A DNA stretch of 36,286 bases from Anaerolineales bacterium. Lineage in GTDB: Bacteria; Chloroflexota; Anaerolineae; Anaerolineales; Villigracilaceae. The DNA is taken from contig JAFGMV010000064.1 in NCBI GenBank assembly GCA_016927315.1, forward strand, positions 73,373 through 109,658, in the 5' to 3' direction. The translations under genes and the position numbers were made by a program. How positions within the stretch are numbered: the first letter of the stretch is position 1; each line of letters opens with the position of its first letter. Of the stretch, positions 26,168 to 34,069 are shown in pieces. The notes under the pieces are model-generated. The model was not told the origin of the DNA and made no database searches. It worked only from the letters and a program-made list of their open reading frames with translations.

Positions 26168-26183
26168 TTAAGTTTTTACTTAA
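26168..26183. promoter_or_regulatory. Palindrome in the leader of the HTH-PBP regulator, candidate operator
   Basis: TTAAGT-TTTT-ACTTAA is a perfect 6-4-6 palindrome just past the predicted transcript start. Overlapping it, AAGTAAA (26149-26155) and TTTACTT (26175-26181) form a second inverted pair that spans the -10 element. The location suits autorepression by the downstream DNA-binding protein; this is inference. Confidence 0.5.
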
Positions 26184-26215
26184 ACGTAAGGTGGATTAGT
26201 AAAATTCCCATAATT

Positions 26216-27190
26216 ATGAAGCGGATCGAAACCCTGGAATCCTTTGAACAAATCAAGCTGCTGGCAGACCCCCGCCGGTTGGCGATCTTGCGGCGTCTGA
26301 TGGCCGCCCCGTCCAGCCTGACCCAACTCGGGGGGATCTTTGGCGAGAGTCCCGCCTGGGTGCGGCACCATCTCAAGAAGCTGGAGCAGGCTGGGTTGGT
26401 GGAGATCAGCCAGGTGACGGTCACTGCCGGCATAACCGAAAAGTTCTACCGCGCCTGCGCCGGCGCCCTGCTGCTGCGCAAATTGGTCTTGCCGTATAGC
26501 GATCAGCCGCCGCTTGTTTTTGCCGGCAGTCACGATACCGCCCTGGATCAGGTTTCAGGGCAGTTGAGTCCGCATATCCACCTGGTAACCCTGCCGGTTG
26601 GCAGCCTGGACGGCCTGATCAACCTGCGTCAGGGCCTGTGCCATGTCGCTGGCACCCACCTGCTGGATGAAAGCGGCGAGTACAACACACCCTATGTGAA
26701 TCTTCTTTTCCCAGACCGACAGGTTGAGTTAGTGACCCTGGCACACCGCACACAGGGGCTGATTGTCCCTGAAGGTAATCCCAAAGGTTTGAGGGAAATC
26801 AAGGATCTGGCCCGTGAAGAGGTAACTTTTATCAACCGCAACCCTGGTTCGGGAACGCGTGTCTGGCTGGATAGAGAACTGGCCTATCTCGGACTGGGCC
26901 CTAACCAGATTACCGGTTACGACCGGGTTGTCAATACGCATAGTGGAGCAGCCTACCTGGTCTGGGCAGGGAAGGCGGATGTCGCTTTGGGGATCCAGGC
27001 CGCTGCAGCCCAGCACCAGTTGGGGTTTGTCCCCCTGTTCGACGAACGTTATGATCTGATCTTCCTGCGGGCTCAATTAGAACCGGTGCTTCCTCTGCTG
27101 GATTACCTGCAAACAAAGCAGTTCCGTACTTGTCTGCAGTCCCTGACCGGGTATAACACCGCTCATAGTGGTGAACGAATTGCAAGCTAG
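26216..27190 (+). CDS. HTH transcription regulator fused to a periplasmic-binding-like (molybdate-type) ligand domain
   Basis: 324 residues. An ArsR-like winged helix occupies about 8-70 (LADPRRLAILRRLMAAPSSL, then WVRHHLKKLEQAGLVEI as the recognition helix). From about 100 a PBP-like domain follows (FAGSHDTALDQV, GLIVPEGNPKGLREIKDL, FINRNPGSGTRVWLDRELAYLG, ADVALGIQAAA), the PF12727 type also found at the end of MoeA-like proteins. Similar one-component regulators control molybdate or tungstate genes, and the next genes here encode such transport proteins. No clear ribosome site precedes the ATG at 26216. Candidate promoter, operator and 11-bp repeats lie upstream. Confidence 0.85.
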   Translation: MKRIETLESFEQIKLLADPRRLAILRRLMAAPSSLTQLGGIFGESPAWVRHHLKKLEQAGLVEISQVTVTAGITEKFYRACAGALLLRKLVLPYSDQPPLVFAGSHDTALDQVSGQLSPHIHLVTLPVGSLDGLINLRQGLCHVAGTHLLDESGEYNTPYVNLLFPDRQVELVTLAHRTQGLIVPEGNPKGLREIKDLAREEVTFINRNPGSGTRVWLDRELAYLGLGPNQITGYDRVVNTHSGAAYLVWAGKADVALGIQAAAAQHQLGFVPLFDERYDLIFLRAQLEPVLPLLDYLQTKQFRTCLQSLTGYNTAHSGERIAS

Positions 27191-27346
27191 ATTTCCTTTA
27201 TAAACGCATCGGTCTTTCGTGAACTGACCTGGTTTTCACAGTACTCTGAGACACTTGGTAGTGTTTGTTTCCGGACTCTGTTGTAAATTATTCGAAATTG
27301 TGTTGTGCGGTATCGAAAAATAAATTTGCATACAAAGGAGAACACC

Positions 27347-28813
27347 ATGAAATTGCATACTCGATTTGCCTTAAGCGGTGTGGTCATTCTGGCAGGCGCT
27401 GCCGTTTTTTCGGCCTGCGGTCCACAGGCCGTGACTGTCGAAGAAACACAGGCCCCGGAGTCTGGCGAAGCAGACACAGGTACCCCGGCGCCGGTTGTTG
27501 ATGAGCAACCCGTACTTGAGATTGTTGGTCCATCAGAAAGCATCGAACTGACGATGAGTGAACTGCTGGACCTGCCGGCAACCGAAGGGTATGCGGGTAT
27601 CAAGAGCAGTACCGGCAAGATTACCCCTCCGATTGCCTTCAAGGGTGTGGCATTGAATGACCTGGCAGAACTGGTCGGCGGTGTGAACCAGTCGACGGGC
27701 TTCAATGTGGTCGCCGAAGATGGGTACAGTATCACCTTCTCATATGACCAGATCACAAACGGCGCCTTCATTGCTTATGATCCGGCGGTGGGTGATGAAC
27801 TCAAGAGCCCACCTGAACTGACCCCCATCCTGGCATATGAAATGGATGGTAACCCGCTTGATCCCAAAGCAGATGGCGCTCTGCGGCTGGCAATCGTCAG
27901 CGCGAAACTGAACCAGGTCACTGATGGTCACTGGTCGGTCAAATGGGTCAATAGACTGGAAGCCAAGAGCCTGGGAGAAGAATGGGTGCTGAAAGCCCAT
28001 GGCGCAATCAAAGAAAATATTGATCGGGCCAGCATCGAATCGTGTGGCGCTCCTCAGTGTCATGGCACAAGCTGGACAGACGATAAAGCCCAGGAATGGG
28101 TGGGTGTGCCGCTATGGCTGATCGTTGGAGCAATCGACGATGAGATCACACACGAAGGGCCGGCCTTCAATGACGAACTGGCAGGGGAGAATTACAGTAT
28201 CGAGGTAATTGCCTCTGATGGCTATACCGTTACCTTTGATGCGGTGCGTTTGGCTCGCAACGACAATATCATTGCGGCTTATAAGGTCAATGATAATCCG
28301 CTAACAGACAAGTACTTCCCGCTGCGCCTGGTCGGCTCAGATTTGGCCAGGAATGAGATGGTTGGCGGGATCGTTGAAGTCAAGGCTGATCTGGCGCTGC
28401 TGCCTGTAGAAGAAGGCACTGCGGTAGGGGAAGGCGCTGCACCGGTTGCTGATGTGGAAGGCAGCTTGGCGGTTATCGGGATGGTGGATTCCCCGGTTGG
28501 ATTTACAGAAGCCGACCTGCGGGCACTCTTTGTCTTGCAGATCACTGCCGAACATCCCAAGAAGGGTCCCATGGATTATGAAGGAGTATCCCTGAATGCC
28601 TTGCTTGATATGGCCGGAGTTCAGGGTGGCGCTACCACCCTGGTAATAACCGCTGGGGATGGGTACGCAGTCGATGTGAGTCTGGATGAAGTGCGGGCTT
28701 GCAGCGATTGCTTGGTTTCATTTACCGATACGACAGAAGAATTCAATATGATCCTGCCGGGCATGTCCAGTGAAGCCTGGGTCAAGGGCGTCGTGAGCCT
28801 CGAAGTAAAATAG
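27347..28813 (+). CDS. Lipoprotein with three molybdopterin-oxidoreductase-like repeats
   Basis: 488 residues. I use the ATG at 27347 (AAAGGAG 7 nt upstream), not the earlier in-frame GTG. A lipoprotein signal ends at Cys24 (VFSAC), followed by a Glu/Ala/Pro spacer. Three copies of one domain follow at about 55-205, 212-347 and 372-488; each has a strand-rich start, then a DGY motif (VVAEDGYSITFS, VIASDGYTVTFD, ITAGDGYAVDVS) and, in the first two, a P-L-R-L or A-L-R-L strand. This is the fold of the sulfite-oxidase-type molybdopterin domain (PF00174-like). Copy 2 has Cys233-x4-Cys238-His and copy 3 has Cys452-x2-Cys455. No complete cofactor site is evident, so a binding role is as likely as catalysis. 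Confidence 0.75.
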   Translation: MKLHTRFALSGVVILAGAAVFSACGPQAVTVEETQAPESGEADTGTPAPVVDEQPVLEIVGPSESIELTMSELLDLPATEGYAGIKSSTGKITPPIAFKGVALNDLAELVGGVNQSTGFNVVAEDGYSITFSYDQITNGAFIAYDPAVGDELKSPPELTPILAYEMDGNPLDPKADGALRLAIVSAKLNQVTDGHWSVKWVNRLEAKSLGEEWVLKAHGAIKENIDRASIESCGAPQCHGTSWTDDKAQEWVGVPLWLIVGAIDDEITHEGPAFNDELAGENYSIEVIASDGYTVTFDAVRLARNDNIIAAYKVNDNPLTDKYFPLRLVGSDLARNEMVGGIVEVKADLALLPVEEGTAVGEGAAPVADVEGSLAVIGMVDSPVGFTEADLRALFVLQITAEHPKKGPMDYEGVSLNALLDMAGVQGGATTLVITAGDGYAVDVSLDEVRACSDCLVSFTDTTEEFNMILPGMSSEAWVKGVVSLEVK

Positions 28814-28913
28814 CTTTTCTTGTGGGCGGCCTGGCGGTTTAGTCTCCTGCTGCCTGGTAACAAAGATCAATCAGGAAACAGGACAGTAGCGCCGGGCTGC
28901 CTTTCCCATCTTT

Positions 28914-30026
28914 ATGAAATCAAAAAATCATTTGCTTTTGCTGACAATTATCTGGCTGGACCTGATGACCAGCGGCTGCAGTATTGGGATACAGGATGTT
29001 TCTACCCAACCGTCTGACCTTACAAATAAAACCCCGTTAGTGGTGTTCGCTGCCGGCAGCCTGATCATACCGTTTGCGGAACTGGAGCAAGCTTTCGAAG
29101 CCAGGTACCCGGATATCGACGTGTTGGCCGAATATCATGGCAGCATTCAGGTCATGCGGCATGTGACTGAACTGCATGAGGACATCGACGTGGTCGCTAC
29201 TGCAGACGCCTCCCTGATCCCATTGTTGATGTATGCCAGCTCAGTGCCGGAAAGCGGTCAACCCTTTGCAGACTGGTATATCCGCTTTGCCAGCAACCGG
29301 CTGGCGCTGGCCTATACACCCGAGAGCCGGGACGCGGATGAGATCACTGAAGAGAACTGGCCAGATATCCTGGCAGACCCGCAGGTGAAACTCGGGCTCT
29401 CAGATCCGCGTTTCGATGCATCCGGGTATCGCACACTGATGGCTTTCTCTTTGATGGAAAACACACAGGAGCGTTATAACTTTTTCGGTCCGGTCTTCGA
29501 TGAACAGTTTACCTTCCCGGTCACGATCTTTCGCGATGATGACCTGACCACCATTACGGTACCCGAGATCCTGGAAACCCGGCCGGATGCGCACATTGTG
29601 CTGCGCGGCGGCAGCATCATGTTGATCGCTCTGCTCGAATCGGGTGATATTGATTATGCCTTTGAGTATGAGAGTGTCATTCAGCAGCACTCATTGGAGA
29701 TGCTTCCCCTGCCGGATACCGTCCACATGGGTGAAACAGCATATGAGTCAGTTTATAATGCAGTGCAGGTTAACTTGGATTTCCAGCGTTTTGCCACGGT
29801 CAAACCCCAGTTTCGCGGGGAAAGAATTGGCTATGGGATTACCATCCCGGCCAATGCCCCGCATGCTGAAGAAGCCGCGCTGTTTGTTGCATTCCTGCTC
29901 AGCCCGGAGGCACGTACGATCATGGAAGCTAACCACCACTCGCTTTTTGAATTTCCCCTGGCAGACGGGTACACTGCCATGCCGGAATCTCTACAGGCTT
30001 TGTGTATCCCATCAGAACTGCCGTGA
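28914..30026 (+). CDS. Molybdate/tungstate ABC transporter substrate-binding lipoprotein (WtpA/ModA type)
   Basis: 370 residues. The signal sequence ends in a lipobox at Cys22 (MTSGC). The mature part begins with PLVVFAAGSLIIPFAELEQAF, the AGSL oxyanion loop of the ModA/WtpA family, followed by EYHGSIQVMRHVTEL (second oxyanion loop with Gly-Ser), DVVATADASLIPLLM and LSDPRFDASGYRTLMAF. The last two match archaeal-type WtpA more than ModA. It should capture tungstate or molybdate outside the membrane. The ribosome site is weak. The stop overlaps the GTG of the permease by 4 nt. Confidence 0.9.
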   Translation: MKSKNHLLLLTIIWLDLMTSGCSIGIQDVSTQPSDLTNKTPLVVFAAGSLIIPFAELEQAFEARYPDIDVLAEYHGSIQVMRHVTELHEDIDVVATADASLIPLLMYASSVPESGQPFADWYIRFASNRLALAYTPESRDADEITEENWPDILADPQVKLGLSDPRFDASGYRTLMAFSLMENTQERYNFFGPVFDEQFTFPVTIFRDDDLTTITVPEILETRPDAHIVLRGGSIMLIALLESGDIDYAFEYESVIQQHSLEMLPLPDTVHMGETAYESVYNAVQVNLDFQRFATVKPQFRGERIGYGITIPANAPHAEEAALFVAFLLSPEARTIMEANHHSLFEFPLADGYTAMPESLQALCIPSELP

Positions 30027-30814
30027 AGTATCCATCCCTGTTTTTTAATCTTGGTTTCTCGGTCCTGGGTGGCTTGCTGCTGTTGTTCATCGTCTTGCCA
30101 CTGGTCAGTACCCTGTTAGGTGCCACACCGGAACAGTATCTCTCGGCCCTTGCAGACCCGGAAGTGCTGCGCTCCCTGGGGTTGACATTTGGTGCAGCTG
30201 CTACTGCGACCGGCTTGGCACTGGTCACGGGTGTACCGTTGGCCTATATTCTGGCCCGCCGGCGTTTCTGTGGCAAACGATTGGTAGAGGCGCTGGTTAA
30301 TCTGCCTGTTATCATTCCACATACGGCGGCTGGTGTGGCGCTGCTGCTGGTTTTTGGCCGGCGCGGCATGCTTGGTCAATGGTTGACTACTGCAGGCCTT
30401 ACCTTTACGGACAGCTTCGGTGGCATCGTGGTTGGTATGTTATTTGTCAGTCTTCCGTTCCTGGTCAACATGAGCCGCGAATCATTCGCCCTGGTGGATG
30501 AAGAACTGGAACGGGTGGCTCAGATCGACGGTGCAACCGCTTGGGGGGCATTCTGGTTAGTCAGCTTGCCGTTGGCCTGGAGGGGTATCTTTGGTGGTGC
30601 AGTGATGATGTGGGCACGCGGTATCAGCGAATTTGGCGCCGTTGTTATTCTGGCATACCACCCTAAAATTGTGCCTGTGCTGGTCTATGAACGTTTCAAT
30701 GGCTTTGGTTTGGAAGCCGCTCAACCTGTATCTGCCCTGTTGATAGTGATTGCCATTGCAGTATTCATATTTTTACGGCTGGTGTTGCTGCCCGAAAGCA
30801 GGAAATCTTCCTGA
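30023..30814 (+). CDS. Molybdate/tungstate ABC transporter permease (WtpB/ModB type)
   Basis: Start set at the GTG at 30023, whose GTGA overlaps the binding-protein stop; an in-frame GTG at 30002 is the alternative. 263 residues, about six transmembrane helices. The EAA loop that contacts the ATPase is VAQIDGATAWGAFWLVSLPLAWRGI, and the LPVIIPHTAAGVALLL and ARGISEFGAVVIL helices are characteristic of ModB/WtpB/CysT permeases. No ATPase gene follows within the window; the next gene is on the opposite strand. The ATPase must be supplied in trans, or has been lost. Confidence 0.92.
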   Translation: MKYPSLFFNLGFSVLGGLLLLFIVLPLVSTLLGATPEQYLSALADPEVLRSLGLTFGAAATATGLALVTGVPLAYILARRRFCGKRLVEALVNLPVIIPHTAAGVALLLVFGRRGMLGQWLTTAGLTFTDSFGGIVVGMLFVSLPFLVNMSRESFALVDEELERVAQIDGATAWGAFWLVSLPLAWRGIFGGAVMMWARGISEFGAVVILAYHPKIVPVLVYERFNGFGLEAAQPVSALLIVIAIAVFIFLRLVLLPESRKSS

Positions 30815-30818
30815 GAAA

Positions 30819-30854
30819 AACCATACCTCCGGGAGGGTTACCGGAGGCGTGGTT
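30819..30854 (+). terminator. Hairpin after the permease gene, possible terminator
   Basis: CCTCCGG (30826-30832) and CCGGAGG (30841-30847) form a 7-bp core, extended by AACCA with TGGTT. It begins just 4 nt after the stop. No U-run follows. Confidence 0.45.
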
Positions 30855-30878
30855 GAGATCATCGGTCCGAAGCAGCGT

Positions 30879-31097
30879 TTACATCGGATTGTGGTTTGGA
30901 TTGGTGCCGCAGTATATGCAGGCTGATTTGTCGATCAGGTTGCACTCCAGGGCGTTCGAACAGCGGTGAGCCTGGATACGCGGCGGCTGGTCCGGCAGGT
31001 GTTCTGCCGGGTAAACCACTTCTGCTTCGATATCAATCTCATGGCCAACATGGTCACAATATTCTGTCTTGGTCACTTCCCAGGTTTTATGTGCCAT
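30879..31097 (-). CDS. Small cysteine-rich protein, unknown function
   Basis: Start set at the ATG at 31097 because GGAGG lies 5 nt before it; the longer open frame to 31178 has no ribosome site. The 72-residue product has five cysteines (14, 46, 52, 60, 63) and histidines near them (YCDHVGHE, AHRCS, ECNL, CIYCG), which suggests metal binding. It has no signal peptide. I do not recognise the family. It stands alone between the transporter genes and the sugar dehydrogenase gene. Confidence 0.6.
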   Translation of the reverse strand: MAHKTWEVTKTEYCDHVGHEIDIEAEVVYPAEHLPDQPPRIQAHRCSNALECNLIDKSACIYCGTNPNHNPM

Positions 31098-31228
31098 ACA
31101 TACCTCCAAAATACACTTTAACTGTACCGAAAGTTTACCCACCGGTGTAGTGACAGGCGTCATAATCCGGCACGACAATGTTCATATATAAGACTGCTTT
31201 ACTCTTAAATAAATCCTCTGGTTGTGGA

Positions 31229-32497
31229 TTATTGCCCTTCAAGGCGGTAAATTACGCCGCGGGTGTAGTCTGCCGCGTATAGTTCACCGTTTTCATCTTC
31301 TCCAAAAGTAGAGAGGTTGAAATCCAGCCGGAATAATTCCTGAATCTGCCATTGGTTATAAACCGGCAGCAGGCCCCAGATGCGTCCATTACAGAAGTCG
31401 CCGTAAAAGTAAATGCCCTGCCAATCAGGCATGGAGCCGCGATAGACATACCCGCCTGTGACTGAACAACCAAAAGTATGGTCATATTCTGCTGCCGGTA
31501 CGGCAAATACCATATTATCTGGTACGGGACCCTCGTAAACATGCAGCCCTTCGTAAATCTTCCAGCCAAAGTTGGCGCCGCCTGGGCTGCCTGCCGGCAG
31601 GTAGTTGATCTCTTCCCAGGCGCCTTGCCCAACATCCCCGATATACAGATCTCCGGTGGACCGGTCGAAAGAGAAGCGCCATGGATTACGCAGACCGTAT
31701 GCCCAGATTTCACTGCGCTGGATGTTGTTGAAAGGATTATCTATGGGCACTCCATAGGGCGTATCTACGGTGTCGACGTTGAGCCGTAGCAATTTGCCCA
31801 AATAGGTCTCAAGCGATTGTGCGTTGTTCTGGGGGTCGCCGCCTGAGCCGCCGTCACCAAGACCGATGTAAAGATAACCATCCGGGCCGAAGGCCATCCC
31901 ACCGCCGTTGTGGTTGGCATATGGCTGTTCAACCTGCATCAGGATAGTTTCGCTGAGCGGTTTTACCCGGTTGGGGTCATCAATAGAAACCTGGTAGCGT
32001 GCAATGACCGTGTTACCCTGGCGGTCAATATAGTTGACGAAGAAATAGCCGTTCTGCTGATAATCGGGGTGAAAGGCAAGACCCAGAAGTCCCTGTTCAG
32101 ATTCTTGACTGCGGACTTTTGTGCTGATGTCCAGGAAAGGGGTAGACAGCATCTCGCTGTTTTCAGCTACCCGGATGCGCCCATAGCGTTCGATAAGAAA
32201 CATACGGCCGGAACCATCACGGGCGTGTTGAATATCGACTGGTTGTTTCAATCCGGTAAGAACTGGTGTCCAATGATACTCAACTGGATTAGGGAAAGAG
32301 TTTACGGTTACCAGGATCGGTGTTTCGGCGGGGAGTCCGGTCGGCTGTACAGGCTCGGGGGTTGGTTGCGGAGTTGAGTTTTGAACCGTTGGTATGGTTG
32401 GCTGGACTGTAGCAGGCAGGGATGCAGGTGTGAAAAGGGAACAGGATGAAAGCGTCAGAACAGAGAATACTGTACCAATAACTTGCTTGGCTTTCAT
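31229..32497 (-). CDS. PQQ-type (glucose/sorbosone) sugar dehydrogenase-like lipoprotein
   Basis: 422 residues. A lipoprotein signal ends in LSSCS, followed by a Thr/Pro/Val-rich spacer of about 40 residues. The beta-propeller carries motifs of the GSDH family: GRIRVAENSEM, QGLLGLAFHPDYQQNGYFFVNY, MAFGPDGYLYIGLGDGGSGGDPQNNAQS, GLRNPWRFSFDRSTGDLYIGDVGQGAWEEINYL and GCSVTGGYVYRG. The His/Asn/Arg of LRNPWRF and the DGG segment belong to the cofactor or calcium site in soluble glucose dehydrogenases. It probably oxidises an aldose at the cell surface. It starts 3 bp after the DUF1232 gene stop, so the two are cotranscribed. Confidence 0.88.
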   Translation of the reverse strand: MKAKQVIGTVFSVLTLSSCSLFTPASLPATVQPTIPTVQNSTPQPTPEPVQPTGLPAETPILVTVNSFPNPVEYHWTPVLTGLKQPVDIQHARDGSGRMFLIERYGRIRVAENSEMLSTPFLDISTKVRSQESEQGLLGLAFHPDYQQNGYFFVNYIDRQGNTVIARYQVSIDDPNRVKPLSETILMQVEQPYANHNGGGMAFGPDGYLYIGLGDGGSGGDPQNNAQSLETYLGKLLRLNVDTVDTPYGVPIDNPFNNIQRSEIWAYGLRNPWRFSFDRSTGDLYIGDVGQGAWEEINYLPAGSPGGANFGWKIYEGLHVYEGPVPDNMVFAVPAAEYDHTFGCSVTGGYVYRGSMPDWQGIYFYGDFCNGRIWGLLPVYNQWQIQELFRLDFNLSTFGEDENGELYAADYTRGVIYRLEGQ

Positions 32498-32500
32498 GGT

Positions 32501-32860
32501 TCAGTCTTCTTTTATGTCTACAGATTCAGCATCTATGATTTCCTCGTCGGGATTTTCGACAATATCAAGGTTGCTGCCTAGCTTTCGGGTGTGTTCGCGA
32601 ACAACATCTTCAGGACATAATTCAATGAACAGTGTTGATGATATGAAGACGATTGCCGCATCATCGATGAGCGGAAGCATATTTTCAATGGGAAGTGGAA
32701 TAATCCAATAAATTAATCCTGCCAGGGGCAGTATTTTTAGCAGTGGGTTGACTCTTGAATCGCCAAGTAGGCGCCCGATTAGTTTTATTCTCAGTACCAA
32801 TTCCTTCCACATCCCACCTTGAGGGGGGATCAGCAGGTTACGGGATTTTTTTTCAGCCAT
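32501..32860 (-). CDS. DUF1232-like (YkvA-type) small membrane-associated protein
   Basis: 119 residues, ATG at 32860 behind AGGAG. A short soluble start leads to DSRVNPLLKILPLAGLIYWIIPLP and DAAIVFISSTLFIELCP, the two amphipathic or membrane helices of this family, with the typical LLKILP-x-P core. The C-terminus is acidic. Function unknown. It is the first gene of a two-gene unit with the sugar dehydrogenase. Confidence 0.7.
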   Translation of the reverse strand: MAEKKSRNLLIPPQGGMWKELVLRIKLIGRLLGDSRVNPLLKILPLAGLIYWIIPLPIENMLPLIDDAAIVFISSTLFIELCPEDVVREHTRKLGSNLDIVENPDEEIIDAESVDIKED

Positions 32861-32897
32861 TGTTCTCCTGTTCTTTGATAAGCTAAGATACTGAATG

Positions 32898-32903
32898 TAT
32901 TAT
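32898..32903 (-). promoter_or_regulatory. Likely -10 element for the DUF1232-sugar dehydrogenase unit
   Basis: Minus-strand TATAAT 37 nt before the ATG at 32860, in an AT-rich divergent promoter region shared with the OsmC-like gene. The -35 is poor. Confidence 0.4.
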
Positions 32904-32977
32904 AAATGATGAATATGAAACTTTTTTAAGAGTTTGTCATCTAAGAAGTAATTACACTGAATACAAGGAGCATTACT

Positions 32978-33382
32978 ATGGAAATAACCATTGACTTTCC
33001 CGGAGGAAAACGGGTTGATGCACATTACGGACCATACGTAATTCCAACTGATCAATCTCCAATGGGAGGTGGAGAAGGCTCTGCGCCAGAACCATTTACA
33101 CTCTTCCTTTCATCGATAGGTACCTGTGCAGGCATCTATGTGTTGGGTTTTTGCCAACAGCGTGATATTCCAACCGATGGTATTCGCATCATCCAGCGAA
33201 TCCATCCAAATCCGATGAGTGGAATGATTGCTAAGATCGACCTGGAGATCCAGGTCCCCCTCGATTTTCCGGAGAAGTATCGTCCTTCTTTAATTAGATC
33301 AGCAGAATTGTGCACAGTCAAAAAGCATCTTGAAAATCCGCCGGAATTTGAAATTACAACCAGGGCTGTTGAAACAGTCTAG
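32978..33382 (+). CDS. OsmC-like peroxiredoxin family protein
   Basis: 134 residues, ATG at 32978 behind AAGGAG. Catalytic-type cysteines are Cys50 (SSIGTCAGIYV) and Cys112 (SAELCTVKKHL), spaced as in OsmC/YhfA proteins, where they reduce organic hydroperoxides in the cytosol. EPFTLFLSSIGTC and the central helix-strand pattern agree with the fold. It is monocistronic, followed by a strong terminator. Confidence 0.9.
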   Translation: MEITIDFPGGKRVDAHYGPYVIPTDQSPMGGGEGSAPEPFTLFLSSIGTCAGIYVLGFCQQRDIPTDGIRIIQRIHPNPMSGMIAKIDLEIQVPLDFPEKYRPSLIRSAELCTVKKHLENPPEFEITTRAVETV

Positions 33383-33407
33383 GCTTCATCTTTCTTTTTC
33401 CTTTGAC

Positions 33408-33443
33408 CAGACAGGCGGCAGTACCAGCCGCCTGTCTGTTTTT
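33408..33443 (+). terminator. Strong intrinsic terminator of the OsmC-like gene
   Basis: Perfect 12-bp GC-rich stem (33408-33419 with 33427-33438), 7-nt loop, followed by TTTTT. Confidence 0.9.
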
Positions 33444-33473
33444 CTGCTTTTAGTTGTCGTAAAGTCAAGAAAT

Positions 33474-33502
33474 TTGACTGAGATTATGATGGGGAATATA
33501 CT
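33474..33502 (+). promoter_or_regulatory. Sigma-70-type promoter of the NYN-domain gene
   Basis: TTGACT (33474-33479), exactly 17-nt spacer, TATACT (33497-33502). The predicted start is near 33509, about 30 nt before the ATG. This promoter looks intact although the gene it drives is frameshifted. Confidence 0.7.
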
Positions 33503-33538
33503 ACTGGCCGGAGGCAGTTTTCTCTAACACTTGTTGCC

Positions 33539-34007
33539 ATGCCTTATCTGATTGATGGTCACAACCTGATTCCCAAACTTGGTCTGAGTTCCATTGATGA
33601 TGAAATGGAGTTGGTTGAGATTCTGCAGGAGAACAGCCGGCTCTCGCGCAAGAAAATGGAAGTATTCTTTGATGGAGGCCAGCCGGGCCGGTCCTTTAAA
33701 CGCAAATTCGGTATGCTAATAGCTTATTTTGCTCGTACGGGCTCCACAGCGGATGCAGCCATCACCAACAGACTTAAGCAATTAGGGAATGCTGCCCGGA
33801 ATTGGTTCGTGGTCAGTTCAGATCAGGCTGTACAGCAAGCGGTGAAATCGGTACGGGCAGGGTTCTTGATGCGGATCAATTCGCCCGGTTGGTAAGAAAC
33901 AAATCAGAAGATCAAGCTGGTGTCGGTGAACTACAACCGGATCTTTTACCTGAGAGGTGGATCTTTGGCTGGAAGTGTTCCGCTCTGGGGATAACCGGGA
34001 AAGCTAA
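33539..34007 (+). pseudogene. NYN-domain (YacP-like) RNase gene with two apparent frameshifts
   Basis: The open frame stops at 33895 after 118 residues. Its N-terminus is a NYN nuclease core: YLIDGHNLIPKL with the first catalytic Asp, KMEVFFDGGQPGR, GSTADAAITNRL and WFVVSSDQAVQQA. The expected C-terminus continues in another frame (VLDADQFARLVRNK, from about 33865) after a frameshift near 33845-33865, then PDLLPE, and after a second shift near 33957 VDLWLEVFRSGDNRES ending at TAA 34005-34007. NYN proteins are PIN-like RNases of RNA turnover. The short form keeps the acidic core, so residual activity cannot be excluded. Sequencing error is an alternative. Confidence 0.75.
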
Positions 34008-34069
34008 TTCGGACGACTCTAATCTAATTCTAATGTTATTTGCCCAATTTGGGTGTATATTATCTCTAA

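Noticed and set aside
27191..27346. Molybdenum cofactor riboswitch upstream of the lipoprotein gene
   Set aside because: No matching conserved segments or convincing multistem fold were found in this 156-bp gap.
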